A stretch of 64,000 nucleotides of DNA from NCBI GenBank assembly GCA_910577315.1, contig CAJTME010000003.1:195075-259074 (forward strand), read 5' to 3'. The stretch comes from an uncultured Muribaculaceae bacterium (lineage in GTDB: Bacteria; Bacteroidota; Bacteroidia; Bacteroidales; Muribaculaceae). Within the stretch, counting starts at the first letter, position 1. Each line of letters opens with the position of its first letter. Under the pieces are notes generated by a model. It ran no database searches, had not been told where the DNA came from, and saw nothing but the letters and a program-made list of their open reading frames with translations. The position numbers and the translations under genes were made by a program. This document shows positions 29,351-40,100 of this stretch, in pieces.

Positions 29351-31984
29351 ATGAAACAATGGTTGCGCAGCCCACGCGTGTGGGGTTTCGTGGTTTCGGT
29401 GGCGGTGATGGCCATCGTGTCGCTCGCGTTCTTCTATCCCGACAATTTCGAGGGTAACTCGCTGCGTCAGGCCGACATGCAGCAGGGCATAGCCAACGGC
29501 CAGGAAACCAAGGCATATTTTGAAGAGACCGGCCAGAAAGCCCTGTGGACCAACGCCCTGTTCAGCGGCATGCCCACCTTCCAGATTTCGCCCACCTACC
29601 CCTCCAACGCCCTGTTCGACTGGCTCAACGAGGTTTACGGCCTCGGACTGCCCTCGCCGTCCAACCTGCTGTTCATGATGATGTTCGGATTCTTCATCCT
29701 GCTGTTCGTGATGGAAATGCGCTGGTACTACGCCCTGATCGGTGCCATCGCCTGGGGCTTCTCATCGTATTTCATAATCATCATCGGAGCCGGACACATC
29801 TGGAAGTTCATCACCCTCACCTACATTCCCCCCACCATAGCCGGCCTCGTGCTCACCTACCGAGGCCGCTACATCTGCGGCGCAGCCATGACGGCGCTTT
29901 TCGCCATGCTGCAGCTCAACGCCAACCACCCGCAGATGACCTATTACTTCGCCTTCGTCATGGCCGCGCTGGTAATCGCATGGCTCGTCGAAGCCGTCCG
30001 CGGCAAGAAGGTGCGCCGCTGGGCAATCGCCACCGCCGTCACCGCCGGTGCCGGAATCCTGGCCGTAGGGGCCAATCTGCCAAGCCTTTACAACACCTAC
30101 GAATACGCCAAGGAAACCAAGCGCTCGCAAAGCGAGCTTACTCCCCTACCCTCGGCCAACGGCGCCGAAACCGCCCCGAAACCCACCGGCGGCATGCCCT
30201 ATCAGGACATCGTCGGCTGGAGCTACGGCCAGTCGGAAACATTCTCGCTGCTCGTTCCAAACATCAAGGGCGGCGCCACCGCCAAGCCCGAACAGGGCGG
30301 AATGGTTCACATGGGCCTCGACCGCCTCGACGACGCCAGGCAATACGAAAATTCAGCCGCCGGCTCGCTGCTGCCCTACCTGCCGCAGTATTTCAACGAT
30401 TCGGAGGGCACAAACGGCCCCGTTTATGTCGGCGCCATTATCTGCGCCCTGTTCCTGCTGGGCTGCGCCATCGTCAAGGGACCGGTCAAATGGGCGCTGG
30501 TCGTAATGACCGTATTCTCAATCGTGCTCGCATGGGGTTCGAACTTCGCCGCACTCACCGACCTGTTCATCTATAACTTCCCGATGTACAACAAGTTCCG
30601 CGCGGTCGAAAGCATACTTGTCATCGCCGAATTCACCATGCCCCTGTTGGCTATCATGGCCCTGCACCGCCTGCTCACCACACCCGACGCCATCAAAATC
30701 TACTCGCGCCCGCTGTTCATCAGCTTCGGAATCTGCGCCCTCATCGCCCTGCTCGCAATTGTCGCACCGGGTGTTTTCGGCGAGGCCATCACATCCCAAG
30801 ACCGCGCCACCGCCACACAAATCACGGCCCAGGTAACGCAGATGGCCGAACAATACGGCTATTCCCCCGCCGAAATACAGCAGATTGCCTACCAATATTC
30901 ACTCTCCAACCCCGAGAACATCCGCGCAATCGAGGATTTACGCTACGGAATGGTTAGGAGCGACGGCTGGCATACACTGATTTTTGTCGTACTTGCCGGC
31001 GGACTGCTGTTCAGCTACCTCAAGGGATGGCTCAAACGCGGCCTCGCCGTCGCAGGCGTCGGAGCGCTCATTCTCATCGACCTCTATTCGACCGACAAAC
31101 GCTACGTTGCCCACGACAGTTTCGTGGCCGTCAACGCCGCCGAACCATTTATCCAACCCGACGCGATAGACAACCTCATCACTCAGGATCAGGGCTATTA
31201 CCGCGTGATGGATATTCCCGGCTTCTGGCGCCCCGACCGCTCGTATTTCCACCACATGATAGGCGGCTACCACGCGGCCAAGCTCAACCGATACGAAGAC
31301 CTCATCCAACGCATCCTGAACCCCGCCGTTCAGCTCGGCTACATGCCCGAGCTCCGCGACGATTCCGTGCGGGCCTCCTACCCCGCCGACCAACGCGCCA
31401 TGGCCGACCGCCTCGCGGCCGCCTACCGCGTACTCGACATGCTCAACGCCCGCTACATCATCACCGGCGACAAGGACGCCCCCGTGGTGCTCAACACCAA
31501 CGCCCTGGGCCACGCATGGCTCGTAGGCTCAGTCAAATATGTCGAGAATGCCGACGCCGAGATGAGCGCCCTCGCCTCGCTCGATCCGTCCCGCGAAGCC
31601 GTGGCCGACGCCCGCTTCGCCGAAACCCTCGGCAACGCCACTGCCTCGCTCGCCCCCGGCGACACCATCCGCCTCACATCCTACGCCCCCAACCGCGTCA
31701 CATACGAGAGCGACACCCGCACCGCCGCCACAGGCGTATTCTCCGAGGTTTGGTTCCCCTGGGGCTGGAAAGCCACAATAGACGGCACTCCCGCTCCGCT
31801 CGCAAGGGTGAACTACGTTCTCCGCGCCATGCACATCCCTGCCGGAAAACACGAGATTGAGATGACCTTCGACCCCGACTCGATTCACGTCACCGCCGGC
31901 ATCGCCTACGCCGCCGTCTCGATTATCTACATCCTCGTCCTCCTGGCACTTTTCGTCGAATACCGCCGCCGTGTTAGGAACTGA
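29351..31984 (+). CDS. YfhO-family membrane protein
   Basis: This 877-aa protein has an N-terminal membrane segment (VWGFVVSVAVMAIVSLAFFY), about a dozen further helices and a long C-terminal extracytoplasmic domain ending with two more helices. MQQGIANGQETKAYFEETGQKALWTNALFSGMPTFQI is the typical N-terminal loop of Bacteroidota YfhO proteins. YfhO relatives act in glycosylation of surface polymers (for example lipoteichoic acid in Gram-positives); in Bacteroidota the role is not known. The stop overlaps the next start region by 14 bases. Confidence 0.85.
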   Translation: MKQWLRSPRVWGFVVSVAVMAIVSLAFFYPDNFEGNSLRQADMQQGIANGQETKAYFEETGQKALWTNALFSGMPTFQISPTYPSNALFDWLNEVYGLGLPSPSNLLFMMMFGFFILLFVMEMRWYYALIGAIAWGFSSYFIIIIGAGHIWKFITLTYIPPTIAGLVLTYRGRYICGAAMTALFAMLQLNANHPQMTYYFAFVMAALVIAWLVEAVRGKKVRRWAIATAVTAGAGILAVGANLPSLYNTYEYAKETKRSQSELTPLPSANGAETAPKPTGGMPYQDIVGWSYGQSETFSLLVPNIKGGATAKPEQGGMVHMGLDRLDDARQYENSAAGSLLPYLPQYFNDSEGTNGPVYVGAIICALFLLGCAIVKGPVKWALVVMTVFSIVLAWGSNFAALTDLFIYNFPMYNKFRAVESILVIAEFTMPLLAIMALHRLLTTPDAIKIYSRPLFISFGICALIALLAIVAPGVFGEAITSQDRATATQITAQVTQMAEQYGYSPAEIQQIAYQYSLSNPENIRAIEDLRYGMVRSDGWHTLIFVVLAGGLLFSYLKGWLKRGLAVAGVGALILIDLYSTDKRYVAHDSFVAVNAAEPFIQPDAIDNLITQDQGYYRVMDIPGFWRPDRSYFHHMIGGYHAAKLNRYEDLIQRILNPAVQLGYMPELRDDSVRASYPADQRAMADRLAAAYRVLDMLNARYIITGDKDAPVVLNTNALGHAWLVGSVKYVENADAEMSALASLDPSREAVADARFAETLGNATASLAPGDTIRLTSYAPNRVTYESDTRTAATGVFSEVWFPWGWKATIDGTPAPLARVNYVLRAMHIPAGKHEIEMTFDPDSIHVTAGIAYAAVSIIYILVLLALFVEYRRRVRN

Positions 31985-32483
31985 CTGGTATAAGCGTTGG
32001 CGCCACGCCCGCGGTTTCGGCATCCACTCGCCCTCGGCCTATCGCCTTGTGCGCGAGGTGCTGCGCCCCGGCAACGCCTATGCCTACTATGCTTATGAGG
32101 ACATAGGGCGCGCCCGGCGTGCCCTACCCAACCTGCTGTCGCAGAACGAGCTGGAACTCATTTTCAGGCTGTTGCTCCACTTCCGGCCCGCTTCGGTCTG
32201 CATACCCTCCGGGCCGTCGCGCGCAACCCTTGAATTCGTCGTAAAGACAGCGTTACCGGGCGCCACACTCACCACCGGCCCCGCCGAAATGGCCATAGTC
32301 GAGGGTCGGGAATCCGTTCCGCCGTCAGGGGCAACCATCGTCTACTTCACCGACTCGTCCAATCCGTCCCTCGCCACACTTGCCGACGCCGTCACAACCG
32401 GCCACATCCTCCGCAACCCCACCCGCGCCCTCGTCATCACCACCCCCCGCCTCCCCAAACAAACCTTCCAGATAAGCTTCTGA
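31971..32483 (+). CDS. Short methyltransferase-like protein (probable remnant)
   Basis: This 170-aa protein begins at GTG 31971, overlapping the YfhO gene by 14 bases. RHARGFGIHSPSAYRLVREVL and AYAYYAYEDIGRARRAL match the N-terminal region of Bacteroidota SAM-dependent methyltransferases that often follow YfhO. The usual Rossmann glycine motif is not clear, although the region ASVCIPSGPSRATLEFV takes its place. The C-terminus (LVITTPRLPKQTFQISF) comes much sooner than expected from such families (about 240 aa). It may be a decayed methyltransferase, or a small relative that lost catalysis. Confidence 0.55.
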   Translation: MLGTDWYKRWRHARGFGIHSPSAYRLVREVLRPGNAYAYYAYEDIGRARRALPNLLSQNELELIFRLLLHFRPASVCIPSGPSRATLEFVVKTALPGATLTTGPAEMAIVEGRESVPPSGATIVYFTDSSNPSLATLADAVTTGHILRNPTRALVITTPRLPKQTFQISF

Positions 32484-32506
32484 GCATAAAATAATCAACC
32501 GGCCCC

Positions 32507-34414
32507 ATGAATCTCACAGAAAACGATGTACTTGAACTACTGCAATTTGGTGAACATTCGGAATTTGAGGTAAAAGAAGCCCGAAAAAGTTTACCAAAGG
32601 ATGTATGGCCCACCTACTCCGCATTTGCAAATACACGAGGCGGAATAATCATCTTAGGCATAAAGGAACATCTCGATAAGACTGGTATTGAGCGGTTTGA
32701 GATATGCGGGGTGGACGCACCTCACAAAATTCTGTCCGAATTTTACAGCACCCTGAACAACCCGCAAAAGGTCAGCCGAAACATCATAGGAAGCAATGAC
32801 ACACAAGTGCTCACCATTAACGGTAGAAGCCTGATTTGCATATATGTTCCTGAAGCGGAATACAGGCAAAAGCCCATATACCTGCATGGCAACATGGTGA
32901 CCCATTCTTACAAACGTTCTTTTGAAGGTGACACTCATTTACCAGAAGATGAACTGAGGATGATTTTGCGTGACGCAAACGAAAGTGACAACGACCTGCG
33001 TCTTATGGAAAACTACGGTCTTGAAGATATTGATCAGGAAACCCTCCATCGCTACCGCAATGCGTTCAATATAAAGAATATAGCCCATACTTTCGCAGAT
33101 TTTCCCGATAAGGAATTCCTCATTCACATGGGAGGATATGTAAAAGACCGTGCGACAGGAAAAGAGGGGCTCACTCTTGCCGGTCTTATGATGTTCGGAA
33201 AAGGTTTATCAATAAGAGAACGTTTTCCCAACTTCCGAATGGATTATCTTGATTTAAGCAATATAGTTCCCGGCAGCAATTTAAAATGGAACGACCGCGT
33301 CACCTATGACGGACGCTGGGAAAATAACCTTTACAATTTCATAAATATCGTGCTCAGCAAACTATCAAACAGCCTGCCGAGCCCCGGAGAGGTGAAAGGT
33401 GTGATTAGGGAAGACGGGGGACCGATATTAAAAGCCATAAGAGAGGCTGTCATAAACTCTGTAATACATTGCGAACTTGGCATAGACGGTGTCCTGAGAA
33501 TTGAACGTCATGAAAATGAGATTGTCCTAAGGAACCCGGGATGTCTCAAGATTTCAGCAAAGAAAATATATGCAGGAAACTATACAAAAGCCAGAAATCC
33601 TAAAATACAGGATATGCTGCGCCTGCTTGGTTACGGAGACAATATAGGCTCGGGATTTCTTGCTATTCTAAAAGCATGGAAAGAAGAATCATGGATGCGC
33701 CCTGAACTGGAGGAGGATAAAGAAATACATGAGGTAAAACTCACTCTTAGAATGGCTTCCGTTTTGGCTCCGGAAATTCTTATTCAGGCCAAAGAGCTGT
33801 TCGGACAACATTTTGACGGCCTGTCAGCTGATGAAAAAGAATGTCTGTCTCTTCTGATGGCCGACAATTGCACGTCAAATTCCGACCTGCAGAGCCTGAC
33901 TGGAAAAAACAGCTGGGAAATCAACCGTATTCTGTCGTCGCTGGTCAACAAACGCTTCCTTATAGTTCATAGCAACGGACGATGGACCACTTATGAGGTT
34001 AATCACAATTATATCAAAGCGCAGATAAATCCCAAAAAAGGCCAACCGCAAAAGTCAGATAAAAACGCTTTTGCCCATCCGGGAAGTCTTCAGGCAAATA
34101 ACAGACAGAATATTTCCCCCGAAAACGCCATTGCTAATCAAGCTGTTACCCTCTTCACTGATGATGAGCAGATAAATGAGCAGATAAATGAGCAGATAAA
34201 ACAAATAAATCATAATACAGCTCTCACAGACATTCAAAAGAACATTCTGCGTCTGATGGCTCTTACACCTCAAATCACCCTTGAAGAAATTTCACAGCGC
34301 CTTGACATAACAATTCCAACACTCAGGTATCAGCGCAAAGTCATGTCTAAAATCGTGATAATAACCCATGAAGGCTCTAACAAAAAAGGATTCTGGCGTC
34401 TGACGTTCATCTGA
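32507..34414 (+). CDS. AlbA_2/Schlafen-type DNA-binding domain with GHKL-like ATPase domain
   Basis: This 635-aa protein has an N-terminal AlbA_2-like domain (SEFEVKEARKSLPKD, AFANTRGGIIILGI). A divergent HATPase_c_4 domain sits at about 300-400 (AIREAVINSVIHCELGIDGVLRIER, NIGSGFLAILKAW). The C-terminal part consists of winged-helix-like segments, the last one ending IPTLRYQRKVMSKI. Such proteins are usually putative transcription regulators, sometimes part of defence-linked islands. The gene is visibly less GC-rich than both flanks and is therefore probably acquired. It includes three tandem 12-base repeats coding EQIN. A hairpin terminates it. Confidence 0.8.
   Translation: MNLTENDVLELLQFGEHSEFEVKEARKSLPKDVWPTYSAFANTRGGIIILGIKEHLDKTGIERFEICGVDAPHKILSEFYSTLNNPQKVSRNIIGSNDTQVLTINGRSLICIYVPEAEYRQKPIYLHGNMVTHSYKRSFEGDTHLPEDELRMILRDANESDNDLRLMENYGLEDIDQETLHRYRNAFNIKNIAHTFADFPDKEFLIHMGGYVKDRATGKEGLTLAGLMMFGKGLSIRERFPNFRMDYLDLSNIVPGSNLKWNDRVTYDGRWENNLYNFINIVLSKLSNSLPSPGEVKGVIREDGGPILKAIREAVINSVIHCELGIDGVLRIERHENEIVLRNPGCLKISAKKIYAGNYTKARNPKIQDMLRLLGYGDNIGSGFLAILKAWKEESWMRPELEEDKEIHEVKLTLRMASVLAPEILIQAKELFGQHFDGLSADEKECLSLLMADNCTSNSDLQSLTGKNSWEINRILSSLVNKRFLIVHSNGRWTTYEVNHNYIKAQINPKKGQPQKSDKNAFAHPGSLQANNRQNISPENAIANQAVTLFTDDEQINEQINEQIKQINHNTALTDIQKNILRLMALTPQITLEEISQRLDITIPTLRYQRKVMSKIVIITHEGSNKKGFWRLTFI
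34166..34201 (+). repeat. Three in-frame 12-base repeats (EQIN) within the AlbA_2 gene
   Basis: GAGCAGATAAAT occurs at 34166-34177 and 34178-34189, with a third copy at 34190-34201 ending in A. Slippage here would add or remove four residues without shifting the frame. Confidence 0.9.
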
Positions 34415-34427
34415 GAAATGTATAAAA

Positions 34428-34479
34428 TATATGAAACCGGAGCATATAGGGCGATACCTATATGCTCCGGTTTCATATA
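34428..34479. terminator. Perfect 23-base-pair hairpin between convergent genes
   Basis: Arms 34428-34450 and 34457-34479 are exactly complementary with a 6-base loop (GCGATA). It lies between the AlbA_2 gene and the minus-strand surface protein gene, so it can act in both directions. Confidence 0.82.
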
Positions 34480-34487
34480 CACTGATT

Positions 34488-36956
34488 TTATTTCACAACG
34501 ACGCTGCCGGTGGTGACGGTGCCGTCTGCGGCGGTGGCGCGGACAATCACAACCTGGCCGGGAGCCGGAGCGGCGGCGGGACGGCCCTGGAGGTCGAAGT
34601 ATTCAACCTGCACGGTGGGATCGGCAAGGATGCCGGCGATGCCGCTCACGCCGAAGTCAATGGTCGAGAGACCGGGAACGGCGGCATACTCGGGAGCCAT
34701 GCCATCAGGACATTTGCCCTTGCAGCCAGCCTTGATGCCCTCAAAAGCGTCCTCTGCGACGGCAGGAACAGTTTCCGAAGTGAAAATCACGCTGGCAAGC
34801 GACGAACAGCCCTTGAAGGCTCCGGCCTTGATGTCTTCCAGACCCTTGCCGAACTGCACGGCACGCAGCGATGTGCAGTCAGCAAAAGCGTTCTCGCCGA
34901 TAGTCATGATATTTTCAGGCATGCTCACCGACACAATATCAGTATTGCCCTTGTAGGCTTCCGTGCCGATTCCGATCACACTGTATGACACACCGTCAAA
35001 TGTAATGAACTCAGGCACAGAGTACAGCGGTGTATGACCAAGGTACTCCTTGACAATGATTTCATGCACGTCAAGCGAGTTTGTCACGATTGAGAACACA
35101 TGTTCGTCGATAGTGAACTCGGTGAACGGCGGGCGCGGAACAGAGACCGTTACAGGCAAGCTGAGCGGAGCCTCGATGTCGGCATACACGGCCTTGACGG
35201 CTATGGAGTAGGGGGTACGGTAATCAGCGGCCTGGAAAGTCCACGGCGATTCAACCTCGCCCACGCTCACGCCATCGACAAATCCCTCGAAACTAAGCAC
35301 TTCAGCATATTCAGTCGACGGATTCTCCCAGGTCAGGTCAGCGGTACAGAGTTCGGAATCATATTCAACACCAATCGCGCCTACCGACGGATAATTGAGC
35401 AGCATTATATCATCGAGAATGGCAGCGAGCGTTGACGTGGGAGCCGACACATGGAAGCGGACGGCAACGGAGCGTGCCCCGGTAGCCTGAAGGGGAAGGA
35501 AGACGCGGCGCCATTCAGCGGTGGTGACGCCATCGGCTATGGCAACTTTCTGGAGTTCCTCATACTCAGCACCATCTTCCGACAGTTCAACGGAAATCGT
35601 GATGTCATTGTCGGGAATGGCGTAGTACCAGAACGAAAGACCCAGGCAAGTCGCGTCCTCTACGTTTATTTTATAGGAAGTCAAGTCGTTTGACGCATTT
35701 CCACGGGACTGCGCGTAGTCGACATACACAAGTCCGCTACCCGAGTGAGGTTTAACAGTGTGACCGCTGTACTCTGCCTCGGTGGCTTCGTAGAACTGAC
35801 AGTAATATGACGAATAGCCGAACGTCCACAGATTGTCGGCACCGCCGTCAAAAGTTTCTACAAATGGCAGCGACTCGGCCGGGCCAACCATAAGGTCATA
35901 CGTGTAAGCTGAATAGCTGCTTCCGCCTTGGCCGACCGAGTTGCAGGCCTGAACCTCATAGCGCACCGCACGGGGAAATTCCATGTCAGTGCCGTAGTCA
36001 ATGTATTCGGTCTCTTTCAGGTCGGTGACAATCTGTTCACGCTGCGATGCCGTGGGACCCCAGCAGCGGAAGACTGTATAATATGTGTCGGCCGGATCAA
36101 TCGCGCCGTAATTCTCGCCGGAGTCAGGAGCGGTCCACGAGATGCGGTTGCCGCCTTCAACGGCCTCCGCAACGACTGGGTAGGGGGCCGACGGCACGTC
36201 AAAGCCCACATAAGTGTAGGTCGACGTCTCGCAATACCCGAAATTCGAAACGCATTTCACCACATAGCGGTTCTCGGCATTAGGGGTGGGGTGGGTATCC
36301 GTGTATACGTAGGTCTTGCCTTTTTCTGGATTGTCGATAGTTCCGATAAGTTCAGTTTCGTACGGCCAGGTGCTGGCGTTGGTAACCCGATAAAACTCAA
36401 TGGCAGTCATATCGACTGGAATATCCTTATTCGCGTTTGTCTTGGCAGGCACAAGCACCGATATGTCAACCTGGAAACCGCCGTCGGGATTATCAACTGA
36501 TGTCGCAGTAACCGACTGATATGCAAACGAAAAGTCGATGCCGGGTTTGATGCTTCCGTAGCCCTGCGAACCTTTCACACCGTTAATCGATGGCACGGAA
36601 TAATAAGTATAGTCATAGCCATACTGCCATGCCGGCACAGCTTCGTCGGTGAAATTCACCGATTCTCCGGGAGCAAGCCCGCTGAACGACGCAACCTCGA
36701 CATTGCTTTCGTCGAGCGAGTAGCACGAACGCGTCACGACTACGTCGATTTTCGTCCCCTCGGGAAGCGCCTGCCATGAGGCGGAGTTCACAGGTGCGGT
36801 GAGTGTGCCGACCACCTCGCCTTCATCGCCCCCAATTTCAAAAGTCATCGTCAGTGACGGAGCCCCGGGCACAAGGGTCTGCGCCTGAACCACAGCCGGC
36901 ACGGCAAGCGCCGATACAATGGCTATGGCAGGGACAAGAGTACGGAAAATTGCCAT
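34488..36956 (-). CDS. Large secreted protein: Fn3-like, jelly-roll and BspA-type leucine-rich repeats, C-terminal sorting motif
   Basis: This 822-aa protein has a signal peptide (IAIVSALAVPAVVQAQ). Several fibronectin-III-like beta domains follow (for example PVVAEAVEGGNRISWTAP, TADLTWENPSTEY). A jelly-roll/MAM-like domain lies near 370-530 (FVETFDGGADNLW onward). Then come BspA-type leucine-rich repeats (AFADCTSLRAVQF, AFKGCSSLASVIF). It ends with EYFDLQGRPAAAPAPGQVV and a TGSVVVK strand, the window's C-terminal motif. This layout suggests a surface adhesin or binding protein secreted by a T9SS-like route. There are no catalytic motifs. It converges with the AlbA_2 gene. Confidence 0.75.
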   Translation of the reverse strand: MAIFRTLVPAIAIVSALAVPAVVQAQTLVPGAPSLTMTFEIGGDEGEVVGTLTAPVNSASWQALPEGTKIDVVVTRSCYSLDESNVEVASFSGLAPGESVNFTDEAVPAWQYGYDYTYYSVPSINGVKGSQGYGSIKPGIDFSFAYQSVTATSVDNPDGGFQVDISVLVPAKTNANKDIPVDMTAIEFYRVTNASTWPYETELIGTIDNPEKGKTYVYTDTHPTPNAENRYVVKCVSNFGYCETSTYTYVGFDVPSAPYPVVAEAVEGGNRISWTAPDSGENYGAIDPADTYYTVFRCWGPTASQREQIVTDLKETEYIDYGTDMEFPRAVRYEVQACNSVGQGGSSYSAYTYDLMVGPAESLPFVETFDGGADNLWTFGYSSYYCQFYEATEAEYSGHTVKPHSGSGLVYVDYAQSRGNASNDLTSYKINVEDATCLGLSFWYYAIPDNDITISVELSEDGAEYEELQKVAIADGVTTAEWRRVFLPLQATGARSVAVRFHVSAPTSTLAAILDDIMLLNYPSVGAIGVEYDSELCTADLTWENPSTEYAEVLSFEGFVDGVSVGEVESPWTFQAADYRTPYSIAVKAVYADIEAPLSLPVTVSVPRPPFTEFTIDEHVFSIVTNSLDVHEIIVKEYLGHTPLYSVPEFITFDGVSYSVIGIGTEAYKGNTDIVSVSMPENIMTIGENAFADCTSLRAVQFGKGLEDIKAGAFKGCSSLASVIFTSETVPAVAEDAFEGIKAGCKGKCPDGMAPEYAAVPGLSTIDFGVSGIAGILADPTVQVEYFDLQGRPAAAPAPGQVVIVRATAADGTVTTGSVVVK

Positions 36957-36998
36957 ACTTGATTAGTTTTAAAGGTTAGATACAAATAAAATTTTTGA

Positions 36999-37006
36999 CA
37001 AAAATA
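36999..37006 (-). promoter_or_regulatory. -7 element for the 34488-36956 gene
   Basis: The minus strand reads TATTTTTG about 45 bases before the start. No TTG -33 was found at the expected spacing. Confidence 0.35.
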
Positions 37007-37037
37007 AACAAAATTTTTCATACTACGAAAAAAATGC

Positions 37038-37045
37038 TATCTTTG
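37038..37045 (+). promoter_or_regulatory. -7 element for the 37112 gene
   Basis: TATCTTTG matches the -7 consensus 66 bases before ATG 37112. The -33 region is T-rich without a clear TTG. Confidence 0.5.
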
Positions 37046-37111
37046 CCACAGAAAACCTAACCCGAAGCTATAAGCACACGCTCATACTCACCTTAACATA
37101 AACCAAACAGG

Positions 37112-40100
37112 ATGCAACTATCTAAAAAATCCCTGCTGGCTCTGATGCTCTCCGGTGCCGCCATCGGCACAGTCGCACAGACTCCCCCGGCAAAAGGACA
37201 GGCTGCGAAAATGCCTGAATCCTACCAGAATTTCTTCCCCTCGCAGCTGCAGCAACGCGGACCCCTCACACAGGGACAGGCCGTGGAACTCGTCAAAGGC
37301 GCGAAGGCTAACAAATTCATCCCGCGCCCCCATCTGGCTGGTGCCCCCCTGCGCGCGGCTGCCCAGACCGCTACGGAGTCCAATATCTTCGGCTACCTCT
37401 ATTTCTTCCAGGGCTCCGAACTTGAACAGGGCATGTACCGCATCAATCCCGCCTCGGGCGCAACCTACATGTGGACAGACCAGTACACCGACTGGGCCAT
37501 GACCATGACTGCCGGCTGGCTGCGCGACGGCAAGCTTTGCGGCCTAAACAGCATGCAGTTCATGGGTGGCATCTATGCCTACGGCCAGATTGAGCTCGAC
37601 CTCATCACCGGTGAACTCCTCGGCTTCCAGCAGCTGCGCTTCGACGGCGAGGATTTGGTCAACCAATATGTAACCGTGGCCTACCGCGACCTCGACGGAC
37701 GTGTCTATGGCTACGGCTACGACCCCGAAGGCACCGGCTACGGATTCAACACAGCCGATGCCGGCAACATCGACACATCCGAAATGATTATCGATGTACC
37801 CTCAACCGAGGTGTGCACATCCCTGTGCTACAACGTGCAGGACGACATGTTCTACGGCGTCAACATGCAGGGCAAGTTTGTCTGCGTCGACACTGAGGGC
37901 AACCAGGAAGAACTCTTCGACCTCGGCATCGCCGACTACCGCGCCACCGTAACCGGCATCACCTACAGCCCCAAGGACGGCAAATATATCTGGAACGCCT
38001 ACCTCAAGGACGGTTCGTCGGCAATGTATGCCATCGACCCCGAGGAGCAGACGGCCACCAAACTCTACGACTGCCCCTACGGCGAGGAATACATCTACAT
38101 GGTATGCTCTGACGACAATACCCTTCCCACCGCTCCTGCCAAGCCCGTGCTTGACTCCTACTCTTTTGAAGGAGACGCCCTTAACGGCCAGGCAACCTAC
38201 ACCATGCCCGGACGTACCGCCGAGGGTAATCCTCTTGCCGGACAGCTCGACTGGCGTTTCTTCGTCGACGGCAACGAGACCCTCACCGGCACCGCCGCCG
38301 CAGGCTCGAAAGTGAACGTCAACATCGCCGAAGTCTACAACGGCACCCACACTTTTGCCATGAGCGTGGGTAAGGACGGCGAATACTCCGCTCCGGTAAC
38401 CTTCACCAAATGGATTGGTTCGGACTATCCCGTCGCACCCGAGGACATAACCCTCACCGAAACCAAGCTGACCTGGAAACCCGTCACCGAAGGCACCCAC
38501 AACGGATACATCGACGCTTCGGCTGTAAAATATATAGTATATCTCAACGACGTCAAGATCGCCGAGACAAACGCCACAGAATGTGACGTGGAAATGCCCC
38601 AGGGCAAGCCTTTCACCAGCTATACCGCCCAGGTGATTGCCACCGCCGACGGCAAGCAATCCGAGCCCGGTCTGTCGAACTACATCACCTATGGCGACGC
38701 CCTTGAAATAAACGGAAAACTCTACTACCGTCCCGAGGAAGAGGAATTTGAACTCTTCAAGGCTATCGACCTCGACGGCAAGACCACTGCCGACGGCGAA
38801 GTACGCAACTGGCAGTTCTCCACCTACATGGGCTTCCCCTCGTTCATGTCGGGAGCCGACGGCGAGGACCTGCTCATCTTCCCGCCCATTAACTTCACCA
38901 AGACCGACAAGGCCTACTCTTTCAGCATGGAAGCCGGCCTGCGCCTCCACACCGACACCCGCAACACCATCGAGGTATGGATTGGCAAGGAACCCACCTT
39001 CGAGGGCATGACCCAGCGCATAATGGCGCCCTACGCCCCGCAGAACATGCTCGCCGACGTGCTCACCGAATACTTTGCCGTAAATGAGCCCGGCACATAC
39101 TACATCGGCATCCTCACCAAGACCGACGCTGTCGGCATCCACATCTCCGAACTCACCGTGGCCGAGACCGACCGCGACGCCGACGTGCCTCAGAACGTCC
39201 AGGACCTCAACGTTATCCCCGACGCGACCGGTGCCCTTACCGCAACAGTCGAGTTCACAATGCCCTCAAAGACCGCCAACGGCAAAGACATCGCATCCGA
39301 CGCGACTCTTACCGCCAACGTCGTTTCGCGCGAATTTGTCATCAACCATCCCGAGCAGGGAGAGGTGACGGCTACAAAGACCGTTACAGGCGCCCCCGGC
39401 TCGAAACAATCGGTTGAGATAGAGACCCTCCAGAACGACAACACCATCGGTGTCACCTGCACCCTCGACGGTCGCAGCGGATCGGAAGCCACCGCATCGG
39501 TATTCACCGGCGTCGTGAAACCCTATACAGTCCAGAACCTCAAGGCAACCATATCCAGCGACAACATGGACGTAACACTCACCTGGACTCCCCCCGTAAG
39601 CTCAGGCGATGAGAACGGCCCCATTGGTGACACATTCTACTATTCTCTGTGGTACTACGCCGACGGTTGGGAATTCCTCCAGGGCATCGGCTGGGATGAG
39701 CTTTCAACCGTTGTAGGCCTTGACCCGGGAGCCCCCCAGAACTACTACAACCTCGGTATCATGGCGATGAACGCCGCCGGACAAAGCGACTACATCGCAT
39801 CGCAGACCGTCGTCATCGGCACTCCCTACACCCTGCCCATGGACGAGACCTTCCCCAACTATGAAGAAACCTACTGGCCCATCACAATGCAGCGTCCTTC
39901 GTCCGAATACAACGGCACCTACTGGATGGTCGACGATCCCACCGAAGTCTCTCCCATCTTCGCCAACGAAACCGGCGTGGCCTACATCGGCTTTATCGGC
40001 GATGAAGGCCTCAGGAGCGCATACAGCCGCGTGGCACTCCCCAAATTCTCAACCAAGAACGTCGAGGACGTGAAATTCACCCTCAACTACTGGGGCGGTC

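Noticed and set aside
37802..39142. Long minus-strand open frame opposite the 37112 gene (446 aa)
   Set aside because: It is a shadow of a strong plus-strand gene with signal peptide and sorting motif; low-complexity Gly/Val/Ala composition.
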